From JASHPR01 sp963844655 (GTDB taxonomy: Bacteria > Actinomycetota > Actinomycetes > Streptosporangiales > Streptosporangiaceae), in contig CAWJPA010000003.1 in assembly GCA_963844655.1 (NCBI GenBank), positions 806,001-870,000 of the forward strand: a stretch of DNA of 64,000 nt. The letters run 5' to 3'. Below, piece by piece: positions 34,093 through 42,932 of this stretch (positions are counted from its first letter, which is position 1; each line of letters starts with the position of its first letter). A program made the translations under genes and the position numbers. The notes beneath the pieces are model-generated. The model did no database searches. It had not been told where the DNA came from and saw only the letters and a program-made list of their open reading frames with translations.

Positions 34093-35120
34093 ACCTGGTT
34101 CCCGTCCGGCGCCCCCGCCAGCACGGCGCTGCCGAGCTGGACCAGGTCGCGCTCGGCATGGTGCTGGCGCACGTAAAGCTCCAGATCGGCCACCCGCCGG
34201 GCATGGTCCTCATCGAACGCGAGCGGTGCCGGGCCAAGCGCGTGGCCGACCTGCCGGATAGTCCGCTCTACCGCGTTAGCGACCACTGCCCGTACCCTCA
34301 GCGCCAGCACCTCCCCAGCCATGCCCTCGGCCTTCCCGGCATCGACCAGTGCCGCAGCAGCGGTCAGGACAGCCTCCGAGGCGTGCAGTTCGCAGTCGAC
34401 GACGCCGACGTGCAGCGCAGAAAGCTCCCCGGTCCGCGTGGCTGACTTGCGGACCAGCGTTGCCCGCAGCCCGCGGGCACCCCCGTGCCAGCATGCCGCC
34501 ACACCCATCCCGCCCCACGCGAATCCAGGCCGCTCCAGATACCAGCCGGGCGCTCCGACCGGCTCGGCCGGGGTTCTGTCGAACCGCACGGCCGAGCTGG
34601 TGACATTCCGCAGTCCGCGCGCGACCCACGTTTGCGGCGGGTCGGCCGTTACCGACGGATCACGCAGGCTGACCCGGAACAGCTGGCGGGCGTTGCCGGC
34701 GTGAGCGGTGACCAGCGCTGCGTCCAGCAGCCCTGCCAGCGAACACCACGGCTTGACGCCGGTCAGGACCGTACGGCCATTCTGGCCGCTCGCCTGGAGG
34801 CGGTGCGGTGCCGCTTCAGCCGCGAACACCCCCCAGGTACCGCCGGGCACCGGTTCGCCGGCCTCAGCCAAGATCGCCAAAGCATCGCTGTGCGCTTCCA
34901 GCACCCGGGCAACGGTCAGATTATGCTCGCCAGCCGCGGCCAGAACCGCCCAGCGCTGCGCTGTCAGCCCACGGCCAGGCTGCGGAAGCAGCCGGCCGTA
35001 GCATTCGGCGAGCTTGACGGCGGCCGCGGCATCCTCCCCGCAGCTGCGGCTGGCCTCCACAAGCGGCTCTGCCCAGCCAGGTACCCCGGCCGCCGGACGC
35101 GGCACCTCATTGTTGGCCAT
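34089..35120 (-). CDS. acyl-CoA dehydrogenase-like protein
   Basis: 343 aa, slightly short for the family. The order is an N-terminal helical part (LAECYGRLLPQPGRGLTAQRW), a middle beta domain (NGRTVLTGVKPWCSLAGLLDAALVTA) and a C-terminal helical part (RHVGHALGP-like segment IRQVGHALGPAPLAFD). The usual catalytic Glu is not obvious. Such truncated members occur with GT2 genes in putative lipid- or sugar-modification clusters. Overlap with the GT2 gene indicates joint translation. Confidence 0.8.
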   Translation of the reverse strand: MANNEVPRPAAGVPGWAEPLVEASRSCGEDAAAAVKLAECYGRLLPQPGRGLTAQRWAVLAAAGEHNLTVARVLEAHSDALAILAEAGEPVPGGTWGVFAAEAAPHRLQASGQNGRTVLTGVKPWCSLAGLLDAALVTAHAGNARQLFRVSLRDPSVTADPPQTWVARGLRNVTSSAVRFDRTPAEPVGAPGWYLERPGFAWGGMGVAACWHGGARGLRATLVRKSATRTGELSALHVGVVDCELHASEAVLTAAAALVDAGKAEGMAGEVLALRVRAVVANAVERTIRQVGHALGPAPLAFDEDHARRVADLELYVRQHHAERDLVQLGSAVLAGAPDGNQV

Positions 35121-35183
35121 CGGGCCCCCTCGTTCTGCTTGCCGCCGGCACTGCCTTCCCCCGTCCAGCAGCCGGTGAGCCTG

Positions 35184-35750
35184 TCAGGTTCTGGCGCGCG
35201 ATGCTGCGCCACGCTCAGTCTTTGCTCCTGCCGTGGCCAGCGAGCCGCTGGGGCTTTCCAGGTGCGCCCGGACAAACCAGTGGAACTGCTCGAGCAAAGC
35301 CGCCTGGCCGATGAGCATGTCCTGGGTGACCGGATCGGGTTCCTCGGTGGCCTCGATGGCCTCGCGGTGGGCTTCGATCACACCCGCGTACACGACGTCC
35401 AGCGCCCCCATGTGGGCCAGTGCGTCATCGCGGCCGAGGGAATAGTCGTCCCACGAGCGCGCGGCGACCAGCGAGCCTGGCGTGCCGCACGGCGACCCGC
35501 CGAGGGTGGCGATCCGCTCGGCGGTGGCATCCACCATCAGCCGTACCGCGTCAACCTGCGGGTCCAGCATGGTGTGCACCGCGATGAAATGCGGGCCCAC
35601 CACATTCCAGTGAATGTGCTTGAGCGTGAGAGCGAGGTCGTTAAGCGAGTTCAGCCGGTCTTGCAGGAGATCGATGACCATCGACGCGTCCTTCTTGCCC
35701 ATGCCGGGCACGCCGTACTTCAGCGACCCCGAGCCGTTGGCGTCTGCCAT
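35184..35750 (-). CDS. dps: Dps-family DNA-binding ferritin
   Basis: 188 aa with GGAAGG before the ATG. Ferroxidase-centre residues at the dimer interface are visible: LTLKHIHWNVVGPHFIAVHTMLD near 42-64 and DATAERIATLGG near 75. The C-terminus has a basic/Ala tail that may bind DNA. Dps oxidises and stores iron with H2O2 and compacts DNA under stress. It is next to transaldolase and small stress-type genes. The 614 bp to 36364 upstream contain no gene. Confidence 0.9.
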   Translation of the reverse strand: MADANGSGSLKYGVPGMGKKDASMVIDLLQDRLNSLNDLALTLKHIHWNVVGPHFIAVHTMLDPQVDAVRLMVDATAERIATLGGSPCGTPGSLVAARSWDDYSLGRDDALAHMGALDVVYAGVIEAHREAIEATEEPDPVTQDMLIGQAALLEQFHWFVRAHLESPSGSLATAGAKTERGAASRART

Positions 35751-36364
35751 GGTGTTGCCTTCCGTGAGGACCTGTGCGCTGCGGCGAAGACCGCAGATGC
35801 AGCCGCCTACCCACCCGGGCAGTTGTTATGCGACCACCGGGCCGGCGGTCACGCAGCTGCGCCGGCCACTTGAGCAGCTGCGAGGGCACGCCGCCTGCCG
35901 AGGACAGCCGAAGCCGGCGCAAAGGCGCTAGCTGAGCCCTCCGCTTCCATGACCAGACGCGGGACCATCCGCGGCAGGCCGGGTGTCCGCGGCCTCATCC
36001 AGCGGCCGGTCAACCGCTGCTTACGCTCCCGCTAGTGGGCCAGTCCCAGGACCGGTCACCTTTTCCTGGTTGAAACCCCCATGGGCAGCGGCTAGCAGGC
36101 CGGGCCTCCGGCCAGGCCCTCAGCGACGCGGATTAGCAGAGCAGAGCAGCACAGTACATGTCGTGGCGATTGCGACTATCAGCATGGATCCGGACCGGCG
36201 GTGGCGGGAGATCGGGTCGTTCCAGACGTCAGGGCCTGGCGAGTGACCAGCACGGCAGCCGGTGACCGCACTCCGGCTGCAGTTAACGCGGCGGTCTGGA
36301 TGATGCTTATTCGCCGCTGGCGGGGCATGCAGGGGCAGAGCCTTAAGGAGAGGGCTGGATAGCG

Positions 36365-36604
36365 ATGACAGGAACGTCTTTGGCCGGGATCGTCATCGTC
36401 TGCGTCGTCATTGTGGCCGCGCTGGCTGTATGGCTGGGCATGGTCTTCTGGGCCCGCCGGCATCCGCGCTGGAAGCGGGGGCCGCGGGACGCCCGGCCGG
36501 GCGATGTCCGCGGTGGTGCCTTCAAAGCCGAAGGCGGCCGCTCTGTGTCACCGCGCAGAGACGCCCCGGTCGAGCCCACCGACCCGCTCGATCACAACCG
36601 CTGA
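36365..36604 (+). CDS. small single-pass membrane protein
   Basis: 79 aa. One membrane helix spans residues 6-29 (LAGIVIVCVVIVAALAVWLG), followed by a basic RRHPRWKRGPRD and a disordered charged tail. Similar short proteins (DUF6479-like) are frequent in Streptomyces relatives; function unknown. AAGGAGAGG lies about 12-14 nt before the ATG, a longer spacing than usual. Confidence 0.6.
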   Translation: MTGTSLAGIVIVCVVIVAALAVWLGMVFWARRHPRWKRGPRDARPGDVRGGAFKAEGGRSVSPRRDAPVEPTDPLDHNR

Positions 36605-36914
36605 AACGATCGCCGGATCCAGACGCCGCCCGGCCGACGCTGGGTGCGGATGCCGGGGCCGGACGCAGAACCGGGTGCCTGTCGACGCAGCGGGGGTGCG
36701 AGCGGCGGAGGGTTGGGCGGCGTTGCCGGGGTAGAGGTCATTACCTGTCTGGCCCGGCATGCACAGAAAGTTATTCACCACGCCGAGCCCGGCGGCTCGT
36801 CTGGTGGCCATCTCGCCACCTTCGCGCCGGCCACCGGCGGCACCGCCGGACCGTCGTGCCCAGCCGGGACGACTCGTGCAGCACCTGGACGCTACCTGCC
36901 AGAAAGGCCAGTAC

Positions 36915-38051
36915 ATGACTGACGACACCAGCCGCGACCCGCTAGCCGACCTGTCCGCCCAGGGTGTGGCGGTGTGGCTGGACGACCTGTCCCGCGAACT
37001 GCTCGCTAGCGGTCAGCTGCAGTCGCTCATCACCGGCCGGCACGTCGTCGGCGTGACAACCAACCCCACGATCTTCGCCTCAGCCCTGGCCAAGGGCGAT
37101 CGTTACGACAACCAGATGCGTGATCTTGCCGGGCAGGGGGCCGACGTGGATGCCGCGGTCTTTGCCATCACCACCGACGACGTCCGCGCCGGCTGCGACG
37201 TCCTCGCCCCGGTTTACCAGCGGACAGCGGGCCGGGACGGGCGGGTCTCGATCGAGGTGGATCCCCGGCTGGCAGCCGATACCGCCGCGACGGTGCAGGC
37301 AGCTCGCGCGCTGCACACTGCGGTGGACCGGGACAACCTGTTCGTCAAGATCCCCGCAACACCGGAAGGTCTCGCGGCGATCAGCCAGGTGACCAGCGAG
37401 GGAATCAGCGTGAACGTGACCCTGATCTTCGCCCTCGCCCGGTACCGCGAGGTCATGGATGCCTACCTCAGCGGCCTGGAGCAAGCCGTAGCCGCAGGGC
37501 GGGACATCGCCGCGATCCGGTCGGTCGCCTCCTTCTTCGTCTCCCGGGTGGACACCGAAGTCGATTCCCGGCTCGACCAGCTGGCGGACAGCCGGGCCGC
37601 GAGGCTCAAGGGCCAGGCTGCAATCGCCAACGCCCGGCTCGCCTACCAGGCATACCAGGAACTGATCGCCAGCCAGCGGTGGCAGCAGCTGGCGCGCCTG
37701 GGAGCTCAGCCGCAACGCCCACTGTGGGCATCTACCGGCGTCAAGAATCCCGCCTATCCCGACACCATGTACGTAACCGAGCTGGTCGCGGCCGGCACCG
37801 TCAACACCATGCCGGGTGCCACCCTCGAGGCCTTCGCCGACCACGGCCAGGTCAGCGGAGACACCATCAGCGACCGCTACGCCGAGGCGCGGCGCGTACT
37901 TGACGAGCTCGGCGGCGCTGGCATCGACATCGATGATGTCACCAGCCAGCTGGAACGTGACGGCGTTGCCAAGTTCGGGAAAAGCTGGAGCGAGCTCAGC
38001 GCCACCGTCGCCGCCGAACTGCACCGCAGCCGCCAAGCCGCCCGCTCCTGA
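36915..38051 (+). CDS. tal: transaldolase
   Basis: 378 aa from ATG at 36915 with AGAAAGG upstream; a longer frame to 36759 lacks family similarity. Motifs are VGVTTNPTIFASALAKG near 45, the Schiff-base Lys in NLFVKIPATPEGL near 140, ISVNVTLIFALARYREVMDAY near 160, RSVASFFVSRVDTEVD near 195 and WASTGVKNPAYPDTMYV near 270. It transfers dihydroxyacetone units in the pentose phosphate pathway. It is not near other pathway genes, so it may be a second, stress-linked copy. Confidence 0.93.
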   Translation: MTDDTSRDPLADLSAQGVAVWLDDLSRELLASGQLQSLITGRHVVGVTTNPTIFASALAKGDRYDNQMRDLAGQGADVDAAVFAITTDDVRAGCDVLAPVYQRTAGRDGRVSIEVDPRLAADTAATVQAARALHTAVDRDNLFVKIPATPEGLAAISQVTSEGISVNVTLIFALARYREVMDAYLSGLEQAVAAGRDIAAIRSVASFFVSRVDTEVDSRLDQLADSRAARLKGQAAIANARLAYQAYQELIASQRWQQLARLGAQPQRPLWASTGVKNPAYPDTMYVTELVAAGTVNTMPGATLEAFADHGQVSGDTISDRYAEARRVLDELGGAGIDIDDVTSQLERDGVAKFGKSWSELSATVAAELHRSRQAARS

Positions 38052-38150
38052 CGCCGACTGCAAGGTAGCCTGTGGCCCGGCGCGGCTGGCTTGCGTGCAG
38101 CGGACTCGTCGGTTCCCCCGGCGCAGACGGCTACGGTAAAGGCCGCGCTG

Positions 38151-38677
38151 CTATGAGCCGCCAGCAGTCCGGCTTGTTCTGATGATCTGATCCGCTGCTT
38201 GCACTCGGAGATCTTCGAGCAGGTCGGCCTGACGGCGGGCGGTGGAGATGAGCCCATCGAGCTGGCCGGGATCGAGGCGCGGCTCCCGGTCGGCCAGGAC
38301 CCGGAGGGTTCGCCATCCGGCGGCCTTGCCCTCGACTCCCAGCCGGAGCATTTCCAGTTCCTCAAGGCTGCTGAGAGGAGACCGGGCCAGCAGGTAACCG
38401 TTGGGCTTCAGCCGGCGGCTTTCTCGCCAATCCACGCGGCGTAAACCTTGTAGCCCCGGACCGGGATGCCAAGCGCGGCCATCATCTTCAGCAGCGCCGC
38501 CCGGTCTTCCGCGAGCTCATCAGCCAGCCTCTGCAGGACGCCGCCTGCCGCCGCGAGCTGAGGCGATGCTGCCATCCGGCGTGCCAGCTCTGTGCCTGCG
38601 GTCGCCCCAGCAAGATGATCATTGAGATAGATCCCAAGAAGGCTGTGCCCGGTCTGCCGGGTATCTTTCCCTGCCAT
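38151..38677 (-). pseudogene. helical (ferritin-like?) protein, single frameshift
   Basis: ATG at 38677 with GGGAGG six bases upstream. The first frame (AGKDTRQTGHSLLGIYLNDHLAGATAGTELARR) ends at 38408 with EKAAG. The second (from about 38425) gives RLKPNGYLLARSPLSSLEELEMLRLGVEGK and ends with IRTSRTAGGS. One missing G in GCCG[G]CCGGCTG would restore EKAGRLKPNG. The ~175-aa protein looks four-helical with His/Glu residues; a ferritin-like fold is an inference. Real mutation or sequence error. Confidence 0.65.
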
Positions 38678-39367
38678 GATGCCTCCCACCTGGTCGTATC
38701 TCCCTACTGCCTCTACCAGCGCAGCTCATGCAAACACCGGTTGCCCAGAAAGCTGCCCCTGCGGGCAGGACCAGTGAAAATACCGCGCGGAACCGTTAAC
38801 GGAGCGCTCCCCAAACTGGTGTGGCAGGCGCGTGCGAGCGCGGTGCGCAGCCGGGCCCGGGTGCTTTAAGCCCCGGCTGGGCCGGGCGCGGGCCAGCCGT
38901 TCGAGTGCGCAGTGCACCGCAGAGAGCGGGCCACCTTGGTGAGGCTAGCTGTCCGTGGGTGGCCTCGCCTGGTCAATGGTCTGGCCCCCGCCTGCCCAGT
39001 GAGCAAGGCCACTGCTGGGCGCACAGCTACCGCGCATACTGCCCAGATCGGGCGGCCTTGAAGATCGTCCCGTCGCACAGGGCCGCGGATCGCTGATCTC
39101 GGCTGTGATGGCTGGCAGGAATCTGCGATCAAGCCCTGGTAGCCAGTCAGTGATCTGCAGGGCGGTCAGGCCCCGAGCGGAGATGCGTGAACTGGCCGCC
39201 GGGCACACAGGCGGGACCGGAACCGACCCGCGAAGCAAGCAATCAAAGGCCCGGCTGCCTCTGACCTCCTATAACCCGGCGATGAGTGTGAGCATTTCCG
39301 CATGCGATGTGCGGATGCGGTCGTTACCCGCTGAGGCGGCGCTCCTGGGGTTCACCAATAAGGCAGG

Positions 39368-39595
39368 TCAGCCGGCGCCGTGCGCCTCGGGGCCCGTTTC
39401 TGGAGGATCCAGCGGCGGAGGGCCCGGGTCCGGTGGTGTAGGCCCCGGGTCTGGCGTTGGAGCCGGACCCGGCGCTGGTGGCTGAGGGGGAGCCGGAGGT
39501 GGGAGCACGGGCTCCGGCGCGTCCGGTGCTAGCTGGCCCGGCTCAAGCGGAAGCGGAGAAGGCTGCGGCGGAGCGGGGTCCGGTGTCGTGGGCAT
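39368..39595 (-). CDS. proline-rich 75-aa ORF
   Basis: About half the residues are Pro (PTTPDPAPPQPSPLPLEPG, then PAPTPDPGPTPPDPGPPPLD). No ribosome site precedes the ATG and the opposite strand is an open Gly/Ser-rich frame, so this may simply be low-complexity DNA. No other gene is seen in 38700-39870. Confidence 0.35.
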   Translation of the reverse strand: MPTTPDPAPPQPSPLPLEPGQLAPDAPEPVLPPPAPPQPPAPGPAPTPDPGPTPPDPGPPPLDPPETGPEAHGAG

Positions 39596-39874
39596 AGCGC
39601 CGCGCTACCCCGGCTGGTGTCGCTTACGCCTGAGTCACTGATCCGCGGTCCGGGCCACGCGTACGGTGCTGCCTCGTCACGCTAGTCGCGTCACACGGGC
39701 GAGAGTTACGACCAAGCGGCGTTCCTCGTCGGCTATCACCCGCAGCAGCCCTGCTCGAGACCTCACTCGAGGGCCAGCCGTGCCGACGCCTCACCTGCGC
39801 TCATGGGGTAGCTGCTGGCTCATGTGCTACCCGGTGATCTGGCGTATGCGGAGACGGGGAGCCGGGCGTGATGC

Positions 39875-40098
39875 TCAGTGCGCCGCGGCAGGCAACGGCT
39901 GGCGTTGCTCGGTGAGGCGGCGTCCCCGGTCGTAGTCGTCGTCGGCGCCGTGGGTCAGCACGCCGACCGTGATCCCGCCCCGTCCGTACCAGACGGTAAA
40001 CGCACCGCTGCCATGCTCGACGAGACGGGCACTTTCTGAGCGTGGCGGATGATCGCCAGGCGGCGGGCGGCGTTCTTGTCGAGTTCCTTGTCTGTCAC
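39875..40098 (-). pseudogene. small hypothetical gene with one-base frameshift
   Basis: GTG at 40098 with AAGGAG six bases upstream begins TDKELDKNAARRLAIIRHA. One missing base then moves to the frame ESARLVEHGSGAFTVWYGRGG, ITVGVLTHGADDDYDRGRRL, ending at 39875. The N-terminal 20 residues recall the start of IS481-type transposase-like proteins, while the rest looks like a small beta-sheet domain. No family is assigned. Confidence 0.5.
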
Positions 40099-40197
40099 AA
40101 GGGTCTCCTTTAGCGATCAGAGACCCCAGATGTCAACGATGTCCGTCAGTTCTAGAGGCCCGAAAAGCGCCGGCCCGCCCGAGCGGGCGTGCAAAAA

Positions 40198-40226
40198 CGC
40201 CGCACAGCCCTGTGGCTGTAGCGGCG
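40198..40226 (-). terminator. 12-bp hairpin after the 40249 gene
   Basis: CGCCGC-ACAGCC, loop CTGT, GGCTGT-A-GCGGCG; 12 pairs with one bulge. It starts 23 bp downstream of the minus-strand gene stop at 40249. A second small stem (GCCCGC/GCGGGC at 40173-40188) lies just beyond. Together they probably end transcription. Confidence 0.6.
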
Positions 40227-40248
40227 CCCTTGCGGAACAGCCGTTCGG

Positions 40249-40680
40249 CTACGCGGCGAGCAGCCGCTCGAAGAAGGAGCGGTATCGGCGCAGGCCGTGC
40301 CGTAGGTCCTCGGTGGACACGTCGTCACCACCGGCCCACCGTGATTCGAGCTGCTCGCGTTCGCTGGCGAACATCTGGGCTAGGCGTTGCATGAGCTCGG
40401 CGACGAGGGCATCAGCGTCCTGGACCGCCTTCCTTGGCTCGTCCACGAACTCTGCCTGGATGTCCTTCCACCGCACGTGGATGCTCTGCAGCTCATGGTC
40501 TTCTAGCAACGGCGCATGCGGCTGATCTCCGACGCCGAGGTCGCTGCGGGCTGCGGCCGGTTGCTCCGTCTGGGCGTCTTGCAGCGGGGGCTGGTCCGAG
40601 CTTGTGCGGCTCGCGCTGCCGGCGGTGGCGATCTGTTCGGTGCTCTGCGCTATGCCTTGCGTGCTTTCGGAGTCATTCAT
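40249..40680 (-). CDS. hypothetical helical protein
   Basis: 143 aa. The first 55 residues are Ser/Thr/Gln-rich and disordered. Residues 65-140 are a conserved-looking helical domain (HVRWKDIQAEFVDEPRKAV, MQRLAQMFASEREQLESRW, HGLRRYRSFFERLL). Similar proteins are widespread in actinomycetes without known function. AAGGTGC lies before the ATG and a terminator follows. Confidence 0.7.
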   Translation of the reverse strand: MNDSESTQGIAQSTEQIATAGSASRTSSDQPPLQDAQTEQPAAARSDLGVGDQPHAPLLEDHELQSIHVRWKDIQAEFVDEPRKAVQDADALVAELMQRLAQMFASEREQLESRWAGGDDVSTEDLRHGLRRYRSFFERLLAA

Positions 40681-40775
40681 CGTGCACCTTGGTCCCTTCG
40701 GCTGATTATGTACGGTGATCCGGCGGCGTCTTGGCCGTCGGTGTGGCGGTCTCCGGCTCCTGGGTGTCGGCCATG

Positions 40776-41047
40776 TCAGATCCCTTCATCCAGCCGCACA
40801 TGCCCGGCGGCTTGGCATTGCCTGGCGCACATACGTCCCGCCCGGGTCCTGCGGCTGCCCAGCATGCCGACAGCCAAACGCCGCAGGATCCGGACGGTCC
40901 CGCGGTCCGGATCGAGGTCTGAGGTTTGAGCGCGAGTGCCTCGGCGATGCGCAGGCCGCCGCCGCAGAGGATCGTCACCAGGGCCCGGTTGCGCTTGCGA
41001 GTTATCGACCTTGCCCGGCCTGTGATTCGCGCTGCTCGTACACACAC
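40776..41047 (-). pseudogene. tyrosine recombinase fragment
   Basis: RNRALVTILCGGGLRIAEALALKP (the first-catalytic-Arg region of XerC/D-like enzymes) continues after one missing base as SDLDPDRGTVRIL, then degenerates. The N-terminal arm domain and the HxxR and Tyr motifs are missing. It overlaps the start region of the divergently read EamA gene. It is a second recombinase relic in this accessory region. Confidence 0.65.
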
Positions 41048-41054
41048 TTATGAG

Positions 41055-42029
41055 ATGGCGATAGCGGGTACCGGACAGGGCCCCCGCGCTGTCATGGCGG
41101 GCCGGTGGCGGAAGCCAGCCACCGCCGCGCCTGCGCGCTCGGCTGCCAGGCGGGCGGCCGGGCCGGCCGTCGTCGTGTCCGCGGCGGTTGCGGCCCAGTT
41201 CGGCGATGGCCTGGCGGTTCCGCTGTTCAGCGGAGCCGGCCCGCTGGCCATCGGCAGCCTGCGGTTCATCGCGGCAGCGGCACTCCTGCTCGCGGTCGTA
41301 AAGCCCTCGCTGCGGGGGCGGGCACGCCGGGAATGGCTGGCCATCATCGGTCTGGGCTGCGTGGCGGCAGGGATGAACTTGAGCTACTACGAGGCGGCCG
41401 CCAGGCTGCCGTTGGGCACCGCGGCCACGATCGAGTTCCTCGGCCCGTTCGCGATCACCGTGGTGGGCGCCTGGACCAGCCGCAGTGGCACCGAGCTGCT
41501 GTGCGCGGCGGGTGCCGCTGCGGGCGTCGGTGCCGTGTCGGCCGCATCCTTGCACGTTTCGCCGTCTGGGCTGGGCTTCGCGCTGGTGGCCGCAGCGTGC
41601 CTGGCGGGGTATGTGCTGCTGGGCGGCTGGCTCGCGCAGGCCTCGGGCCGCCCTGATTCCCTGGCCCTGGCCACCGCCGTCGCAGCGGCGGTGACGTTGC
41701 CGCTGCTCAGGCCCGCGGTCACGCAGCTGGGGCCGGGACCGGCCGCCCGCGGGATGCTGTCTGGCTGGCTGGGGATCGCGGTCGTCTACGCGCTGGAGCG
41801 GCAGGCGCTCCGGCTGACCTCAGCCAAGACGGTCAGCGTCCTGCTCAGCCTGGAGCCGGCGGTGGCCGCGCTGGTCGGCTACGTCGTGCTCGGCCAGCGC
41901 CTCACCCCCGAAATGCTGGCCGGAATGGCCTGCGTGCTCAGCGCAGTCACGATCATCGCCGCCCGCGCCCGCGAGCACCCGGCCGCGACCGCGGCCGGGC
42001 GGCGCACCCGTGGCAATCCGGGCCGGTGA
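41055..42029 (+). CDS. EamA/RhtA-like DMT family exporter
   Basis: 324 aa from ATG at 41055; another in-frame ATG lies at 41094. Ten membrane segments in two EamA repeats are visible: LGCVAAGMNLSYYEAAARLPLGTAATIEFLGP in the first, YALERQALRLTSAKTVSVLLSLEPAVAALVGYVVLGQ in the second. Family members export amino acids such as threonine/homoserine or other metabolites. Substrate unknown. Confidence 0.88.
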   Translation: MAIAGTGQGPRAVMAGRWRKPATAAPARSAARRAAGPAVVVSAAVAAQFGDGLAVPLFSGAGPLAIGSLRFIAAAALLLAVVKPSLRGRARREWLAIIGLGCVAAGMNLSYYEAAARLPLGTAATIEFLGPFAITVVGAWTSRSGTELLCAAGAAAGVGAVSAASLHVSPSGLGFALVAAACLAGYVLLGGWLAQASGRPDSLALATAVAAAVTLPLLRPAVTQLGPGPAARGMLSGWLGIAVVYALERQALRLTSAKTVSVLLSLEPAVAALVGYVVLGQRLTPEMLAGMACVLSAVTIIAARAREHPAATAAGRRTRGNPGR

Positions 42030-42322
42030 ATCAGGCGCAGCACCAGCACTAGGCAGACCGGACCCGTGGCGGGTCGCGGCCAGGCCGCGCAGTGGGTGTC
42101 CTGGCTGCTAGCCTCCCAGAATCCGCCGGTGTTGCGACGTTGACTAGAACCCGCCGTGCCGCCAGGGGTCAAAATTCGGGTTCTGGCACAGTTTCCGTGA
42201 GCTGCCCGGCGTGTCAGGCGGAGTCCTGATCGCGGCTTTTGTGATCAGGCTGGCCGTGCGATCTTGATGTTGCTGATGTTGCTGCTGCCTCACCTGGCGG
42301 ACGTGCTGGTCGAGCCGACTGG

Positions 42323-42784
42323 TCAGCGGCGGTTCTGCCCAGTTGGCCGGCCGGCTGACATGCCTGAGGATTTACCCGGCGTCGCCTGGTCTGCGGGGGC
42401 AGACCCAGACCCTGGCGCCCCGGCAGCGATGGCCTCGCCCAGGTTGCCAAAGATCCGGAACACCCGGTCCAGGCCGGTGACCTTGAACACCCGCTGCATG
42501 GTAGCGCCGTCCATCACCAGACGGATTTCACCCCCGCCTGCCTGAGCCCGCTTATGTGCCCTGATCAGGACACTGAGACCGCTGGAATCGCAGAACCTGT
42601 TGGCCGTCATGTCCACCACAACGGTGGCGTCCTCTGGGCCTGCCAACTCAAGCGCCTCCCGCAACCGCTCGGCATTGGCCAGGTCAGTCTCAGCCGGCGG
42701 GGTGACCACAGCCAGGCCACCCACTGACCCGACCGAGAACCCCAGTGCAGTTGCACTTTCGCTCAAGAACCACCGCTCCTCCAC
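42323..42784 (-). CDS. STAS-domain anti-sigma factor antagonist
   Basis: 153 aa. The STAS domain spans residues 15-115, with the phosphorylatable Ser in MTANRFCDSSGLSVLIRAHKRA near 68 and LVMDGATMQRVFKVTGLDRVFRIF behind it. A disordered Pro/Gly/Ser tail follows. Unphosphorylated SpoIIAA-type antagonists bind anti-sigma kinases and free the sigma factor. It is the last of three partner-switching genes on this strand. Confidence 0.9.
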   Translation of the reverse strand: MEERWFLSESATALGFSVGSVGGLAVVTPPAETDLANAERLREALELAGPEDATVVVDMTANRFCDSSGLSVLIRAHKRAQAGGGEIRLVMDGATMQRVFKVTGLDRVFRIFGNLGEAIAAGAPGSGSAPADQATPGKSSGMSAGRPTGQNRR

Positions 42785-42932
42785 GACTGGTTCCGGCCAT
42801 CGTGGCTGGAACCCTTTACGGCGCAGGTTGGCGATCTACCCGCCGTCGGCACACCAAACGTTGTCGTCATCTCGGCACTCTGTCCAGTCAGGGCGCCCAC
42901 CTCCCAGATGGGCACTTGCTCTACCGGAGGTC

